DNA of 64,000 bases. Origin: Bacteroidota bacterium. GTDB lineage: Bacteria > Bacteroidota > Ignavibacteria > OLB7. Positions 36,869 through 43,791 of the stretch are shown in pieces. Location of the stretch: NCBI GenBank assembly GCA_018266795.1, contig JAFDZV010000019.1, positions 152,901-216,900 on the forward strand, read 5' to 3'. Below the pieces are notes generated by a model, which was given only the letters and a program-made list of their open reading frames with translations, had not been told where the DNA came from and made no database searches. The first letter of the stretch is position 1. The number at the start of each line of letters is the position of its first letter. The translations under genes were made by a program, and so were the position numbers.

Positions 36869-36895
36869 GTGGCTCCGATCGTTGATCGGAGCCAC
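36869..36895. terminator. Bidirectional terminator, 12-bp stem
   Basis: GTGGCTCCGATC (36869-36880), loop GTT, GATCGGAGCCAC (36884-36895). It separates the rightward T9SS remnant from the leftward amine oxidase gene. Confidence 0.7.
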
Positions 36896-36928
36896 TACTG
36901 ATTGTACCCGGGAAAGGAATCACTGCAC

Positions 36929-38302
36929 TTACAGCAGCCTGCCCGCAGCCTCCTCGCCGGTTACCACCGCCCCCTCCATGAAGCCCTGCCAGTCAGCGAG
37001 ATGCTCGCCGGCGAACAACACCTTCCCATGTGGCTTTGCAAGTATCGGACGAATGCCGAACCACTGTCCCGGACGATAGACCGCGTAGGCTCCTTCGGTC
37101 CATCGGTCGCGCTGCCATGCGTATGCCGCCACGCCGCGGGCAAGCGTCGACGCATGTTCATTGAGCGCCACCAGGCCGTTGGAGACGATATCCATCTTCT
37201 TCTTGTCGGACTGTGCCGCCAGCACATCGGCCTTTTCGCCGATCGCATAACTGGTGATTATTCCCTGCTGCGGCGCACCTTTTGCAGCACCGGCATCACG
37301 TTGGTTCTGAGTTGCGTGGAAATAGTAATGCGCAGTTCGATCGCTGACCATGGAGAAGTTCTCATCGCCCCAGAAACGCTCGCCGTAGAGAACGGAGGTT
37401 TTGATGATCCTGGCATACTGCAACTGCTGCGCCGCGGCCGACTGGGCCGAGGGGAGGGGCGGATCGAAGCGGATGGCATCCAGCATGCGCGATGGAACCG
37501 TGCAGATACAGGCGTCGGCCGTGAACGCCTCCCCTTTCGCCGTGACGGTCACGCGACCGGCCCGCTGCCTGATCTCGTCAACAGGCATCCCCGTCCGTAT
37601 CGCGGAGCGGCCTATGCGTGCAACCAATTCCTCCACCAGCCTGCTGTTCCCCCCCTCCATCTTGAAATCCATCTCGTTCTCCGGGCTGGATTCGAAGTAC
37701 TCCGATGCGGCGGCATAGGCTGAGACGCCGCGGATCGACTCGCCGAAGTCGGTGCTGTCGAACAGGTCACGGAGCCTCAGATCGTCCTGCGAAAAACCGA
37801 TCTTCTCCAACACGGTCCACCAGTCGTAGCGATCAAGCTGTTCCTTCTCCTTCTGCCCGTACTTCTCGAATTCGTGCCTGAGTTTCTCGAACGCAGCCTC
37901 CGAGGCCGGGGTGTAGTGCCAGGTTCCGGGACGTTTGATCGCGCCATCGCTCAGCAGAGTGGTCTTGAACCGGTGGTCCTGAAGTCCGATGCCGAACTGC
38001 CGGCACAGCCCCTGCATCCGCTCGTGGCTGGCGCCGACCCATTCGGCCCCGAGCTCGCAAACCAGAGATTGATTCTCCGGCAACCTGTAGCTGAACACCC
38101 GTCCGCCGATGCGATCACGTGCCTCGACGATTGTCACATTCCATCCTGCAGCGCCAAGCCTGTGCGCGGCAGCCAGCCCCGAAAGGCCGGCGCCGATGAT
38201 GACGCAGGAGGGCTTGAACAACCTCGCACCGCGCCCAACCAGAAAGGGCGCACCGAGCGCGAACGCACCCGCCTGCTTAAGAAACTCGCGGCGTGATTGC
38301 AT
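36929..38302 (-). CDS. Tat-exported flavin monoamine oxidase
   Basis: 457 residues from the ATG at 38302. Starts with a twin-arginine signal (SRREFLKQAGAFALG), so it is folded with FAD and exported. FAD-binding PSCVIIGAGLSGLAAAHRL, VEARDRIGGRV, LGAEWVG; C-terminal GKVLFAGEHLADWQGFMEGA, the second FAD contact of amine oxidases. It would oxidise an amine to an imine with release of H2O2; substrate unknown. The flavin is non-covalent as far as can be seen. The gene is 388 bases downstream of apbE on the same strand. Confidence 0.9.
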   Translation of the reverse strand: MQSRREFLKQAGAFALGAPFLVGRGARLFKPSCVIIGAGLSGLAAAHRLGAAGWNVTIVEARDRIGGRVFSYRLPENQSLVCELGAEWVGASHERMQGLCRQFGIGLQDHRFKTTLLSDGAIKRPGTWHYTPASEAAFEKLRHEFEKYGQKEKEQLDRYDWWTVLEKIGFSQDDLRLRDLFDSTDFGESIRGVSAYAAASEYFESSPENEMDFKMEGGNSRLVEELVARIGRSAIRTGMPVDEIRQRAGRVTVTAKGEAFTADACICTVPSRMLDAIRFDPPLPSAQSAAAQQLQYARIIKTSVLYGERFWGDENFSMVSDRTAHYYFHATQNQRDAGAAKGAPQQGIITSYAIGEKADVLAAQSDKKKMDIVSNGLVALNEHASTLARGVAAYAWQRDRWTEGAYAVYRPGQWFGIRPILAKPHGKVLFAGEHLADWQGFMEGAVVTGEEAAGRLL

Positions 38303-38690
38303 GAAATGGAACTGCTGAATGCTGTTGATCCTGCGCACTGGGGTGCCGGCCGTCACGAAAATATGTGTTGACGCGACATGAGCCCGGCCCCATGTCACAT
38401 CCTCCGCGCTCGAGGGCGAACGGAACTTCGTCGCCCTGCCGCGGCGCACGATTTCACTGGGGGGGGCTGCTGCTGCTGCAGGTAGTGCACAACGTCCTCA
38501 CGCACGGCACCGGGTTACGCGGCCGCGTGCGTGCGGACGAAACTATGAAACGGGACGGAATGTTGGTGATGATAACGGCAACACCATGTCAATTAGTCCG
38601 ATGGTGTCCGTGACCTCGGGAAACCGGGTTCCCCGGAGAAGGGCATGGCCGCACAGGCTGGGTTGCAGCCATGCCGAGCGACAGGTGCGC
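38303..38690. other. Spacer between apbE and the amine oxidase, with hairpin
   Basis: No gene seen in 388 bases. Right after the apbE stop lies a hairpin GGCATGGC (38642-38649) / GCCATGCC (38668-38675), a possible terminator. A TATTTTCG word (leftward, about 38355-38362) could be the -7 element of the amine oxidase, but no TTG sits at the right distance. Confidence 0.4.
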
Positions 38691-39689
38691 CTACATGCGA
38701 AGCAATGTGGCGGTTGCACCGGCGGGCAGGATCGCGCGGTCGCCGCAGACGAACATCGCCGTTGAGTACGCATCGGCCACGAACGCAGTATCTGCAACAA
38801 CCGTCGCACTCAGAAGGCGATCGGCAGGAAGGCCGCGCGAAGGATCGAAGATATGCCCGTAGCGATGTGCGTTGTAGACAACCGTGGACTCGTAGTTGCC
38901 GCTGGTGGAAAGTCCCTGATCGCGGATCCGGAGCGATCGGAATATGCGTCCTTCATGCCTCGGATCAACGATGCCGATCTCCCAGCCATGCTTCGCATCC
39001 GGCGGTGCACCAATGGCATAGAAGTCACCGCTCAGTTCTATCAACGCAGAGTCGATACCGGCCCTGCGTGCGATCGCCGCAGTACGGTCCAGCGCGTAAC
39101 CAACGGCAACGCCGCCGAGATCGACGGCCGCTCCCTCGCGCGTGAGCCCGGCATCGGCACCCTCAACTACCAGCCGCTCCATCCCAACGGACTCCAGAGC
39201 CGAACGCACATCGCTTTCGGTTGGCCGCGTGGTACGCACGCCGCCGCGAAAGCCCCACAGACGCATCAGCGGCTCCACCGTGATATCGAGCGCACCATGC
39301 GTTGCCGCCGATACCTGCGCGCAGCGCTGCAGCAGATCGCGCAAGTCATCCTCCACCGGCACAGCCTCTCTCCCGGCACTTCTGTTGACGGCGCTCACAC
39401 CGCTCCCGGCATCGTATACGCTCATCAAGGAATCCAGACGGCGCAGCTCGGCGAAGATGTCGGTAATCACGCGCCGGGCGTACGCCTGGTCCGCATGAAC
39501 GATGCTCACGTTCGCCACCTGCCCCATCACGAATGTGGAGTGCTTCACCAGCTGGACACGATGGTCGCCGAGGATCTGCCCCCAGGAGCGCAACGGCGCT
39601 GCGCCTGCGCCGAGCGCCGCAAGCCCGAGTGCCTTGGCGAACGTACGCCGTGATTGCGAATACCGATGCGTTGACTGTCTGCGTCTCAT
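38691..39689 (-). CDS. apbE: FAD:protein FMN transferase
   Basis: 332 residues. Attaches FMN from FAD through a phosphoester bond to a Thr or Ser of a target protein. Twin-arginine signal (SRRTFAKALGLAALGAG), so it acts outside the inner membrane. Conserved parts: FVMGQVANVSI, LDSLMSVYDAGSGVSAVN, GALDITVEPLMRLWGF, VDLGGVAVGYALD, ALIELSGDFYAIG, GLSTSGNYES, YGHIFDPSRGLPADRLLSATVVA and FVADAYSTAMFV. The Asp/Thr-rich Mg-binding end is present. It is the third gene of an operon whose first gene encodes a likely substrate, an FMN-binding-domain protein. 39 bases separate it from the membrane gene upstream. Confidence 0.95.
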   Translation of the reverse strand: MRRRQSTHRYSQSRRTFAKALGLAALGAGAAPLRSWGQILGDHRVQLVKHSTFVMGQVANVSIVHADQAYARRVITDIFAELRRLDSLMSVYDAGSGVSAVNRSAGREAVPVEDDLRDLLQRCAQVSAATHGALDITVEPLMRLWGFRGGVRTTRPTESDVRSALESVGMERLVVEGADAGLTREGAAVDLGGVAVGYALDRTAAIARRAGIDSALIELSGDFYAIGAPPDAKHGWEIGIVDPRHEGRIFRSLRIRDQGLSTSGNYESTVVYNAHRYGHIFDPSRGLPADRLLSATVVADTAFVADAYSTAMFVCGDRAILPAGATATLLRM

Positions 39690-39728
39690 GAGCGTTTCAG
39701 GCTATGTCGATGATCGTAGGATGTCGAA

Positions 39729-40334
39729 TCAGGCTTCGTTGCTCGAACCACGTACCGGGCGAACGATTTCGATGAATGACAGGAGCAGCATCGCATACAG
39801 GCAGAGCGCAAACGAAGCCGAACTGGCCATGAGGAGATAGCTGAACCCCGGATGAACGTAACGCATCAGCCACATGGATGCGAACGACACCAGAAGCGCT
39901 ATGAACGGCTCCACGATGAGGATGGACTTCACTCTTCTCGACGGCCGCGTTGAAAGAGCGAAGATGCAGGCTACCGGCACCAGAAAGGCAGCCATCGCGA
40001 GCATATGCGTATGCGTGATGTTGAGCATCTCCGGCAGCGACTTCTCGAACTTCATCTCCTCCTCCTGCGCCGGAACCGACTGTGTTGACTGGGCACTGTC
40101 CTGCATCGGACCGGACGTGCCCGCGGATACGGGAGCGGCCGAGCTCGAGGAACTGTCGCCCTCATGCTGATTGCCGCGATATCTCTCCTGCACACCCCGG
40201 GGGGTCAACGAAGTTGTGTGCGCAACGAAGACAAGTCCGGTTGTATATCCGCAGCCAAGCACTACAATGAACCAGAGTGCGATCTGCCGGAAATGATATG
40301 GAAGGGTGGAAAGCGTCAATGATCCCATACTCAT
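39729..40334 (-). CDS. Four-helix membrane protein of the flavinylation operon
   Basis: 201 residues. One helix at about 16-37, then a polar loop rich in Ser, Gly and Glu (residues 45-100), then three helices at about 111-130, 136-157 and 164-188. Histidines sit near membrane ends (YHFRQ, NITHTHMLAMA, RYVHPGF), where b-type haem ligands are often found, though no family motif proves this. It starts on the last bases of the FMN-binding gene (4-base ATGA overlap, 40331-40334) and precedes apbE, so all three are made together. A likely job is to pass electrons from the quinone pool to the periplasmic flavin; that is inference from context. I do not recognise the family. Confidence 0.7.
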   Translation of the reverse strand: MSMGSLTLSTLPYHFRQIALWFIVVLGCGYTTGLVFVAHTTSLTPRGVQERYRGNQHEGDSSSSSAAPVSAGTSGPMQDSAQSTQSVPAQEEEMKFEKSLPEMLNITHTHMLAMAAFLVPVACIFALSTRPSRRVKSILIVEPFIALLVSFASMWLMRYVHPGFSYLLMASSASFALCLYAMLLLSFIEIVRPVRGSSNEA

Positions 40335-40885
40335 CGTAAGGCCCCCGCGCTCTTCAACGCATTGAATACCGCCATGAGCTTCCGTGTGCCGCCTGCGACG
40401 GCATTGGAACTGATGGTGGCTCCGGACACGTTCCGAATGTCGGTGCCTATACGGTATGCATCGCGAGTTCCCTTGCCGCGGAACTGCTTTCGGAATGCAT
40501 CGTACTGAACTTCGCCGCCGTAGGTCTCACGGTACACCAGAACCTCCAGATCCTTGATCGCGATGTTGTTGTCCACAATCACCGCGTATGTGATCGGCTT
40601 CACCTTCCCCTTCACATCATCCACGATTCCATACCCAACCCGCTTCCCCCCAACGGAAACGGCGTAGTAACTGACATTCTTCGTGTAGCCGGCTCCGGAC
40701 GTGGTCCGGATGGCGGCCAATTGCTGATCGCTCAGCGTGGCAGTCTGTACCACGGCCTGCGCCGATTCGCCGAAGACACGTTTGAGTGCCGCCATCATCT
40801 TCTCACCCACATTCTGCGCGGACGAGGACGTGCTCCAAAGCAGGAGCAATGCAATCGCGAGGGCCAGGCTGCGTAGTGAGCTCAT
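40331..40885 (-). CDS. Periplasmic FMN-binding-domain protein (ApbE target)
   Basis: 184 residues from the ATG at 40885, chosen because a signal peptide (LALAIALLLLWSTSSSAQ) follows. The FMN-binding domain runs from about residue 80: YYAVSVGGKRVGYGIVDDV, PITYAVIVDNNIAIKDLEVL, then the attachment site VSGATISSNAV. The Thr of SGAT is the residue to which ApbE links FMN in RnfG, NqrC and related proteins. The upstream part (res 25-75) has the helix and AAIRTTSGAGY region seen in free-standing members. No Rnf or Nqr genes are nearby, so this is a separate extracytosolic flavin carrier. First gene of the operon, with a near-perfect promoter. Confidence 0.88.
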   Translation of the reverse strand: MSSLRSLALAIALLLLWSTSSSAQNVGEKMMAALKRVFGESAQAVVQTATLSDQQLAAIRTTSGAGYTKNVSYYAVSVGGKRVGYGIVDDVKGKVKPITYAVIVDNNIAIKDLEVLVYRETYGGEVQYDAFRKQFRGKGTRDAYRIGTDIRNVSGATISSNAVAGGTRKLMAVFNALKSAGALR

Positions 40886-40952
40886 GGTTTTCGGTCTGAC
40901 TGAACGATCGGCTTCTGAAGTCTTCATCGGAGGAGTTCGAATGCAACGGGCG

Positions 40953-40983
40953 CAAAGCTAGCGTCGCGACAAGTGACCTCAAA
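40953..40983 (-). promoter_or_regulatory. Promoter of the FMN-binding / membrane / apbE operon
   Basis: Read leftwards: TTTG (40983-40980), exactly 19 bases, TAGCTTTG (40960-40953). Both halves match the Bacteroidota consensus in full. Leader length to the ATG at 40885 is about 60 bases. Confidence 0.75.
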
Positions 40984-41001
40984 CAGGTTTACAACTAAAA
41001 A

Positions 41002-41026
41002 CTTATTTGGACAAAGTTCAAATAAG
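41002..41026. promoter_or_regulatory. Operator-like inverted repeat between divergent genes
   Basis: CTTATTTG (41002-41009), 9 bases, CAAATAAG (41019-41026): perfect 8-base arms in an AT-rich island. It lies 19 bases upstream of the -33 box of the flavin operon and 80 bases before the porin start, a position from which one regulator could act on both. The arms do not match the usual Fur, FNR/CRP or PerR boxes closely, so the regulator is unknown. A hairpin role is less likely because it precedes the transcribed part of the operon. Confidence 0.5.
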
Positions 41027-41105
41027 GATTAAGTTCGCACCTGCATTTTTCAAACGCGGGCAATGTGATCGTGCGATCATTCGAGCCCCCCTACCGTACC
41101 CAGAC

Positions 41106-42350
41106 ATGATCAACAACTTCAAGCGACTCTCGCATCCCCGGCACCGTACGACACAGCTTTTCCTTTTCGGCTTCATGCTCATTGCGCTCTCTGCAGGCAA
41201 ACTGATTGCCCAACCGGGCGAAGGCAAGCCCGGAACTCCTGAAACGAAGGCCGCTGAGCCGGCGGAGCAATCCACGTCGATCGGCGGATACGGCGAAGCG
41301 GTGTACGTGGAGCCTGAGGGCCCGGCAAAGGGCTCGATAGACATCCCCCGCTTCGTTCTCTTCCTCGAGCATACGTTCTCCGACGACATCACATTCTTTT
41401 CCGAGGTGGAGGTAGAACATGTGCGCGTTGAGGGCGCTCTGGAAGGGGGCGAGCTGGAGATCGAGCAGGCCTACCTTCAGTACCATCTCTCCGATCGCCT
41501 GAACATTCGCGCGGGATTGCTCGTGCTTCCGATCGGCATCATCAACGAATACCATGAACCGCCAACCTTCAATGGAACGCGCCGTCCGATGGTGGATCAG
41601 GTGGTGATCCCAACCACGTGGCGAGAACTTGGTGTGGGGGTCGCCGGACGCATCCCCGAGGTGGAAGGGCTGCAATATCGCCTTTGCCTTACCAGCGGAC
41701 TGAACGCCGCGGAGTTCAACGGCACGATCGGCATCAGTGAAGGGCGGCTGGAAGGCGCCAACCCGGCGATGCAGAGTCTGGCGCTCTCCGGTCGGCTCGA
41801 GTATGTTACCGGCGGCCTGCGAGCAGGCGGATGGCTGTACTACGGAGGCAGCTCCTATGGCGACGAACGGATCGCCGATGGACTGTTCGGCGCGCCGGTA
41901 ACGATGTACGGTCTCGACGCTCAGTATTCCATCGGAGATCTCAACCTGCGCGGCATCATCGTTGGAACCACGATCGGAGAGGCAGGCAGGATCGACGATA
42001 CATATCGCAGTACGATGGATTCAACCGGCAATCGCACCTACAACGATCCCATCGGCTCTGCAGTAGGCGGCGGTTACATCGAAGCATCGTACAACATTGC
42101 GCAGCTTCTGAGCCACGGAACAACGCAGCAGCTTCTCCCCTTCGTCCGCTACGAACGCCTCAATACCAACGAGTCGATGCCGGACGGCATCCAGGCGGAC
42201 AAGGCGAACGACCGCACCTATGTGGTTGCCGGCCTGACGTACAAGCCCACGTACAACACGGTTGTGAAGCTCGACTGGACGATGATGCACAATGCCACGG
42301 ACGCAAAGCTTCCCGGGGAGTTCGCCGTAGGCGTCGGCTACAACTTCTGA
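41106..42350 (+). CDS. Outer-membrane porin (phosphate-selective porin-like)
   Basis: 414 residues from the ATG at 41106, followed by a rather long signal peptide (basic part of 16 residues, then LFLFGFMLIALSAGKLIAQ). The mature protein is built of amphipathic strands joined by polar turns: GGYGEAVYVEPEG, DITFFSEVEVEHVRVEG, GELEIEQAYLQYHLSDRLNI, RAGLLVLPIGIINEYHEPPTFNG, and a last strand GEFAVGVGYNF ending in Phe as outer-membrane barrels do. The word FNGTRRPMV after the fifth strand is typical of a Bacteroidota porin group. It is transcribed away from the flavin operon across a shared spacer with an operator-like dyad, so it may admit the substrate or acceptor of that system (inference). Confidence 0.82.
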   Translation: MINNFKRLSHPRHRTTQLFLFGFMLIALSAGKLIAQPGEGKPGTPETKAAEPAEQSTSIGGYGEAVYVEPEGPAKGSIDIPRFVLFLEHTFSDDITFFSEVEVEHVRVEGALEGGELEIEQAYLQYHLSDRLNIRAGLLVLPIGIINEYHEPPTFNGTRRPMVDQVVIPTTWRELGVGVAGRIPEVEGLQYRLCLTSGLNAAEFNGTIGISEGRLEGANPAMQSLALSGRLEYVTGGLRAGGWLYYGGSSYGDERIADGLFGAPVTMYGLDAQYSIGDLNLRGIIVGTTIGEAGRIDDTYRSTMDSTGNRTYNDPIGSAVGGGYIEASYNIAQLLSHGTTQQLLPFVRYERLNTNESMPDGIQADKANDRTYVVAGLTYKPTYNTVVKLDWTMMHNATDAKLPGEFAVGVGYNF

Positions 42351-42397
42351 TCCGGATTAGGCCTGTTCTGCAGATCCGATCGTACTCCGGCCGATCG

Positions 42398-42438
42398 ACG
42401 AGCGGGAGCGGCTCCCACCGGGAGTAGCTCCCGTTCGT
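42398..42438 (+). terminator. Terminator hairpin after the porin gene
   Basis: ACGAGCGGGAGC (42398-42409) pairs with GCTCCCGTTCGT (42427-42438) with one G-T pair; the inner GGAG/CTCC words allow alternative pairing. 48 bases past the porin stop. Confidence 0.6.
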
Positions 42439-42798
42439 GCGTTCGAAGGAGACGGCGGTTCCGGCAGCCGCCGGAACCATCCCGGCGGTGCTCCCCACTT
42501 CCCATCACGCACAACAGGCCGTGGTCCGACGCGCCGCGTGTCCCCCCAAAAAAACGCACCACCCTCAACAATTACGCCGTTACCTTTTTCGCATCCCCTG
42601 GATCATTGTTCTTGACGGTCCAACAGGAGATGAGAAGGCTCGTCGGAGACTGGCCCAACCGATTGACGAAAGCGTACCCCTTCTCTTCTCTCCGGACTGC
42701 CGTCGGGTGGCTTGCGAGACGAACGCCGACTGACTCGCAACGACACGCAAACTAGCCTGCAATCAGGTCGGCTTCATTATCCGATGAGGATATCAGTC
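42439..42798 (+). other. Spacer before the His-rich lipoprotein gene
   Basis: No gene seen in 360 bases. An A-rich run (42546-42554) and a TACCTTTT word (42585-42592, two bases off TAnnTTTG) may belong to the promoter of the next gene, but no clean -33 box is present. Confidence 0.35.
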
Positions 42799-43674
42799 AT
42801 GTTGAAACGAATGATCCCCCTGGTCGGCGCGCTTGTGCTGACAGTAGCCTTGGTGACAGGCTGCCAGGATTCATTGACGAACACGCCGTCGTCCAGCTCG
42901 ATCACGTCGGGCTCGAGCGACAAGTATTCAATCTACCCGATCAGTTCAACGCCGAGCGCACTCGAATCCATCGACGCGATTGCGAACGACCCTTCGATCA
43001 TGCCGCCGGCACCGACGGGACCTGGCGACGATGGTCGCGGCGGCGGCCGTGACACCACGCATCGTGGCGGCGGCGACACGCTGCATCACGGTGGCGACAC
43101 AGCCAACCACGGCGGCGGCGACACGCTCCGCCACGGCGGCGAGGGTGGAGACTCCCTGCATCAGGGTGGACGTGGTCGCGGCCCGGGTGGTCCTGGTGGC
43201 CCCGGCGGTCGCGGTGGTGACGATTCCACGCATCACGGTGACACGACGCATCCGAACGGCGACACCAACCGCCCCCATCCGCCGGTCGATGACCTCGGCA
43301 GAGCTCTTCAGGCACTGCATCTCACGCCGGCTCAGGATTCGGCGGTGCGTGGTTGCCTCCACGATCTGAACGACTGCATTCATGCCGACGAGCTGCGTCA
43401 TCGTGCAGCGCTCCAGGGTCTGCGCGACTCGCTTCAGGCCGACCTGCGCGCCATCCGTGACGCGGTGCAGAGTGGCCGCATCACTCGCGACCAGGGCAAG
43501 CGCCTTGCCGACAGCACCGTGGATTCGTATCGAACCCGTGCTCAGGCAATCGACGCCGCATTCAAGCGTGCCTATGATGAATGCTGGCATCAGTTCGATC
43601 TCTGCGTGCGTGGCAATCTGACGCCGGATCAGATCGTGATATGGGACCGCGTGTTCCATGCACCGCACCGGTAG
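42799..43674 (+). CDS. Lipoprotein with Gly/His/Asp-rich repeats and a Spy/CpxP-like helical end
   Basis: 291 residues from the ATG at 42799, which has GAGG about 10 bases upstream (an earlier ATG at 42784 is possible). Lipobox LVTGC, lipidated Cys22. Residues ~75-165 are low complexity: words such as HGGDT, GGGDT, THHGD and RGPGGPGG repeat about a dozen times, offering many His and Asp side chains that could bind metal. The C-terminal 115 residues are helical with an LTPAQDSAVRGCLHDL start and a later LTPDQIVIWDRVF, two copies of the LTxxQ word of Spy/CpxP periplasmic chaperones; this likeness is weak. Three or four Cys are in the helical part. A strong terminator follows. Confidence 0.7.
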   Translation: MLKRMIPLVGALVLTVALVTGCQDSLTNTPSSSSITSGSSDKYSIYPISSTPSALESIDAIANDPSIMPPAPTGPGDDGRGGGRDTTHRGGGDTLHHGGDTANHGGGDTLRHGGEGGDSLHQGGRGRGPGGPGGPGGRGGDDSTHHGDTTHPNGDTNRPHPPVDDLGRALQALHLTPAQDSAVRGCLHDLNDCIHADELRHRAALQGLRDSLQADLRAIRDAVQSGRITRDQGKRLADSTVDSYRTRAQAIDAAFKRAYDECWHQFDLCVRGNLTPDQIVIWDRVFHAPHR

Positions 43675-43714
43675 GACGTTGTAGAAGCGTCTGACGTTCG
43701 GATTGAACGCATGG

Positions 43715-43743
43715 AAGGGGCCGCTTACGGGAAGCGGCCCCTT
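43715..43743 (+). terminator. Intrinsic terminator with 12-bp stem and T-rich tail
   Basis: AAGGGGCCGCTT (43715-43726), loop ACGGG, AAGCGGCCCCTT (43732-43743), followed by CTTCTATTCTT. 40 bases after the lipoprotein stop. Confidence 0.85.
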
Positions 43744-43752
43744 CTTCTATTC

Positions 43753-43783
43753 TTGCGCAACCATCCTTCCGCTGATAGATTGC
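43753..43783 (+). promoter_or_regulatory. Candidate promoter of the double-OmpA gene
   Basis: TTG (43753-43755), 20 bases, TAGATTGC (43776-43783), two mismatches to TAnnTTTG. It begins 10 bases after the preceding terminator and ends 8 bases before the ATG at 43792, which would make the mRNA leaderless. Confidence 0.45.
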
Positions 43784-43791
43784 GTCTACTT

